A model generated the notes under the pieces. The model worked only from the letters and a program-made list of their open reading frames with translations, ran no database searches and was not told the DNA's origin. A DNA stretch of 64,000 bases from Streptomyces populi. Lineage in GTDB: Bacteria > Actinomycetota > Actinomycetes > Streptomycetales > Streptomycetaceae. This document shows positions 62,263-64,000 of the stretch, piece by piece (positions within the stretch are counted from its first letter, which is position 1; every line of letters begins with the position of its first letter). The position numbers and the translations under genes were made by a program. The DNA lies in assembly GCF_002911015.1 (NCBI RefSeq), contig NZ_KZ626846.1:1-64000 (forward strand), read 5' to 3'.

Positions 62263-63060
62263 TCACCCTCTGGCGGTGTCGGCACCACCCGCCCGTGAAC
62301 GGCGCATCACATGCATGTGGAGTTCGCTGCGCCGCTCCTCCGTGATCAGCGTCAGCCAGGAGCCGTCGGTGAAGCGGATGCGCAGTCTGTCGCTCGCGTG
62401 TTCATTGCGGAGCGGGTCCTCAAGGACCGCGCTGTCCGCGGGGATCTCCGCGACGACCTGTACGAGGCTCTCTCGGCGGATGGACACACGCTTCGGCGGT
62501 GACGCCAGCACGATGCGGCCCTCGGTCAGGGCGACGAGCCGCTGGTGATGGGAGGAGTGGCCGTACCAGCGCAGCAGGAGCTGCCCGGCGGCGCTGTTCC
62601 AGTCGCCGTCGAAGGTCTTGTCGAGTCCGTGTTCGGTGACGGCCCGATCGCGGATCTTGGCCGCCCGACGTTCGGACCGGGACGCGTCTCGTTCCTCTTT
62701 CGTCGCCAGCACTGCCTGGAGGGCTTCGACGCAGGTCGCGAGGAGGCCGAGGAGCAGGCCGATGAGCATGAAGGGAGCAGCAAGGGCGACCCCGGCCATG
62801 GCCGGGGGCCGCATGACCGCCGGGCGTGTCCGCCCCGCGCCGGCCGCCTGGCGGACGGCCTCAGGGGGATCGGGGATCCTGCCGATCGTGCACCAGGCCG
62901 CGGCATCCGGAATGAACCCGAGTCTGTTCTTCCGAGAGGTGAGGAGAGCACTGTTTTTTCGCGCGTTCCGCGCCTGCCCCGCCCGAGGTCCAGCATCGAT
63001 CGTGCTGGTGAATCGTGCCGAGGCGTCGGACGATTCCACGGATTTCTCAGGACGTGACAC
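62263..63060 (-). CDS. Membrane-anchored hypothetical protein
   Basis: This protein of about 265 residues has a hydrophobic segment near residue 103 (GVALAAPFMLIGLLLGLLAT) followed by an Arg/Glu-rich helix and a cytoplasmic beta-rich domain (LVALTEGRIVLASPPKRVSI; LRIRFTDGSWLTLITEERRS) that looks PH-like. The start is uncertain: the GTG at 63060 follows GGGAACCGAA, while an ATG near 62815 directly before MRPPAMAGV would give a protein beginning at the helix. It is convergent with the WXG operon. Confidence 0.6.
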   Translation of the reverse strand: MSRPEKSVESSDASARFTSTIDAGPRAGQARNARKNSALLTSRKNRLGFIPDAAAWCTIGRIPDPPEAVRQAAGAGRTRPAVMRPPAMAGVALAAPFMLIGLLLGLLATCVEALQAVLATKEERDASRSERRAAKIRDRAVTEHGLDKTFDGDWNSAAGQLLLRWYGHSSHHQRLVALTEGRIVLASPPKRVSIRRESLVQVVAEIPADSAVLEDPLRNEHASDRLRIRFTDGSWLTLITEERRSELHMHVMRRSRAGGADTARG

Positions 63061-63163
63061 TTCGGTTCCCTGTCTTCCTCGCGATCCAGGTCGCACCGAT
63101 GATGGTCACCCGCACTCTGAAGTTCGCTTTATTACCCAGCTGTTCGAGGAAAGTCCCAGTCAT
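63047..63163 (-). CDS. Possible small protein
   Basis: This 38-codon frame (MTGTFLEQLGNKANFRVRVT, then IIGATWIARKTGNRSVTS) uses less GC-biased codons than its neighbours. Its stop lies 11 bp inside the presumed start of the next gene on the same strand, so overlap-coupled translation is possible. There is no strong ribosome-binding site, and the reading could be chance in a relatively A/T-rich 230-bp intergenic region. Confidence 0.2.
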   Translation of the reverse strand: MTGTFLEQLGNKANFRVRVTIIGATWIARKTGNRSVTS

Positions 63164-63288
63164 TTCGCCTGCTTTCCTTGCGGTGTTAGCACGGTTTCCG
63201 GGGTGCGAGCTTGAGTGTTCCCTGCCGAGTGTCCGCCGTGGGCACGCGGCCGACTCTCGACGGATCCCCATGGCGTGAACGGATGCCG

Positions 63289-64000
63289 TCACCGGTTGAC
63301 CGACTGGATCTCCTGCACGGTGATGTCCTGGGTGGTCCCGAAGGTCCCGTCGGGCAGGTCACCGCCGGCGCCTCCGGTACCGGTCCAGGTGACGTTCCAG
63401 GTGATGGTGGCCCGGAGCCTGTACGTGCCGTCGCCCGATGAGCGCAGGTATTTGATTCCGCAGGGCGGGGTCTGACCGGCCTTGCCCTTGGCGTACGGGG
63501 TGCCGATGGAGTGGTCGTCGTTCAGCCGGCACTCTCCCGAGGCCGGGTAGGTCTCGGCGTCGCTCGTGCCGGGATCCAGCCTGAGCGAGACGGGCTTCGC
63601 GGTGGTGGTCGCCGAGATATTGAGCCCGGCGACGTTGAGGGCGGCGGTCACGGAGACGTCCTTGAAGGTCGCCTTGTCGAGCCAGGCCCAGGTGGGCAGG
63701 TTGACCTTGGTGGTGTCGCGGGGGGCGAGGGTGACTTCGGTCGCCGGGAGCGTGATCCTGTTGTAGGCGAGTTCCGCCAGCACCTGCGGGGTCACGGCGT
63801 TCTTCACCGCGGGAGTGTCCCCGTTCAGGACCCAGAACGGCAGCTCACTACAGGTGAAGGCGGCGGGATCGTCCAGGCGGTTCGGGTTCTGCACCGATAC
63901 CCACCAGTTGCCCTCGTCCGCCTCGTCGAGGTTGTAGTCCTTGTACTTGCCGTCTTTGTAGATGTCCCGGAACTGGCCCGTCGCCGACTTGGCGTAGTTG
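63289..64000 (-). CDS. Extracytoplasmic hypothetical protein, 5' end beyond window
   Basis: This is the C-terminal 236 residues of a larger protein; the frame stays open to the window edge. The visible part is beta-rich and looks extracellular, with paired cysteines (FTCSELPFWV; GECRLNDD; PPCGIKYL) and strands such as YRLRATITWNVTWTGTGGAG. These secreted domains occur near T7SS-like loci in Streptomyces, and it lies 1 kb past the WXG operon on the opposite strand. Its function is unknown. Confidence 0.7.
   Translation of the reverse strand, partial: NYAKSATGQFRDIYKDGKYKDYNLDEADEGNWWVSVQNPNRLDDPAAFTCSELPFWVLNGDTPAVKNAVTPQVLAELAYNRITLPATEVTLAPRDTTKVNLPTWAWLDKATFKDVSVTAALNVAGLNISATTTAKPVSLRLDPGTSDAETYPASGECRLNDDHSIGTPYAKGKAGQTPPCGIKYLRSSGDGTYRLRATITWNVTWTGTGGAGGDLPDGTFGTTQDITVQEIQSVNR

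Overview
The window is chromosomal DNA from a high-GC actinomycete, almost certainly a Streptomyces. The evidence is a third-codon position that is nearly always G or C, many GTG starts, and gene families arranged in typical Streptomyces fashion: the futalosine menaquinone pathway, resABC/ccsA cytochrome c maturation, hemL, an FHA-FtsK/WXG100 locus, and many small one-component regulators. No tRNA, rRNA, insertion sequence, prophage or CRISPR array was recognised.

Layout. Positions 1-6.7 kb hold a small accessory block: MarR and HxlR regulators, a quinone-type oxidoreductase, a DHA2 exporter, an AraC regulator, and a luciferase-like monooxygenase with its FMN reductase. It is bracketed by two inverted copies of an 84-bp hairpin repeat. 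At 6.7-9 kb is a two-component system. At 9.2-16.3 kb a large APC-type permease faces a kdpFABC potassium-pump operon that is preceded by a tiny membrane-peptide gene; no kdpDE lies beside it. At 16.3-18.1 kb are a class F-like sortase and a repeat-rich surface protein, which look like an enzyme-substrate pair.

At 18.6-28.4 kb are an SDR, a conserved hypothetical, hemL, a phosphatase, a deacetylase-like lipoprotein and a four-gene cytochrome c maturation operon (thioredoxin, CcdA, ResB, CcsA), so heme supply and heme attachment sit together. At 28.4-34.8 kb are independent metabolic and regulatory genes, including an ArsR/oxidoreductase divergon and an EamA transporter that seems to carry an in-frame repeat insertion. 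At 34.8-39.7 kb and at 47.9 kb lie five futalosine-pathway menaquinone genes (UbiD-, UbiA- and UbiX-type enzymes, mqnE, mqnA). Between them are GNAT, DUF4229, TetR, MaoC-like, acyl-CoA ligase, secreted propeller/Ig-like and cold-shock genes.

The last 15 kb (48.8-64 kb) is the most unusual part. It contains a Ser/Thr kinase, an ECF sigma factor with a membrane partner, a 1521-residue FHA-TM-triple-ATPase protein built like EssC/EccC, and, divergently, a compact operon of two WXG100-size proteins, a 427-residue protein with an N-terminal WXG module and a central membrane segment, a two-helix membrane protein and two related small proteins. No EccB, EccD, EccE or MycP homologue is visible. This resembles a minimal, orphan type VII-like secretion module and is the best candidate here for an undescribed system.
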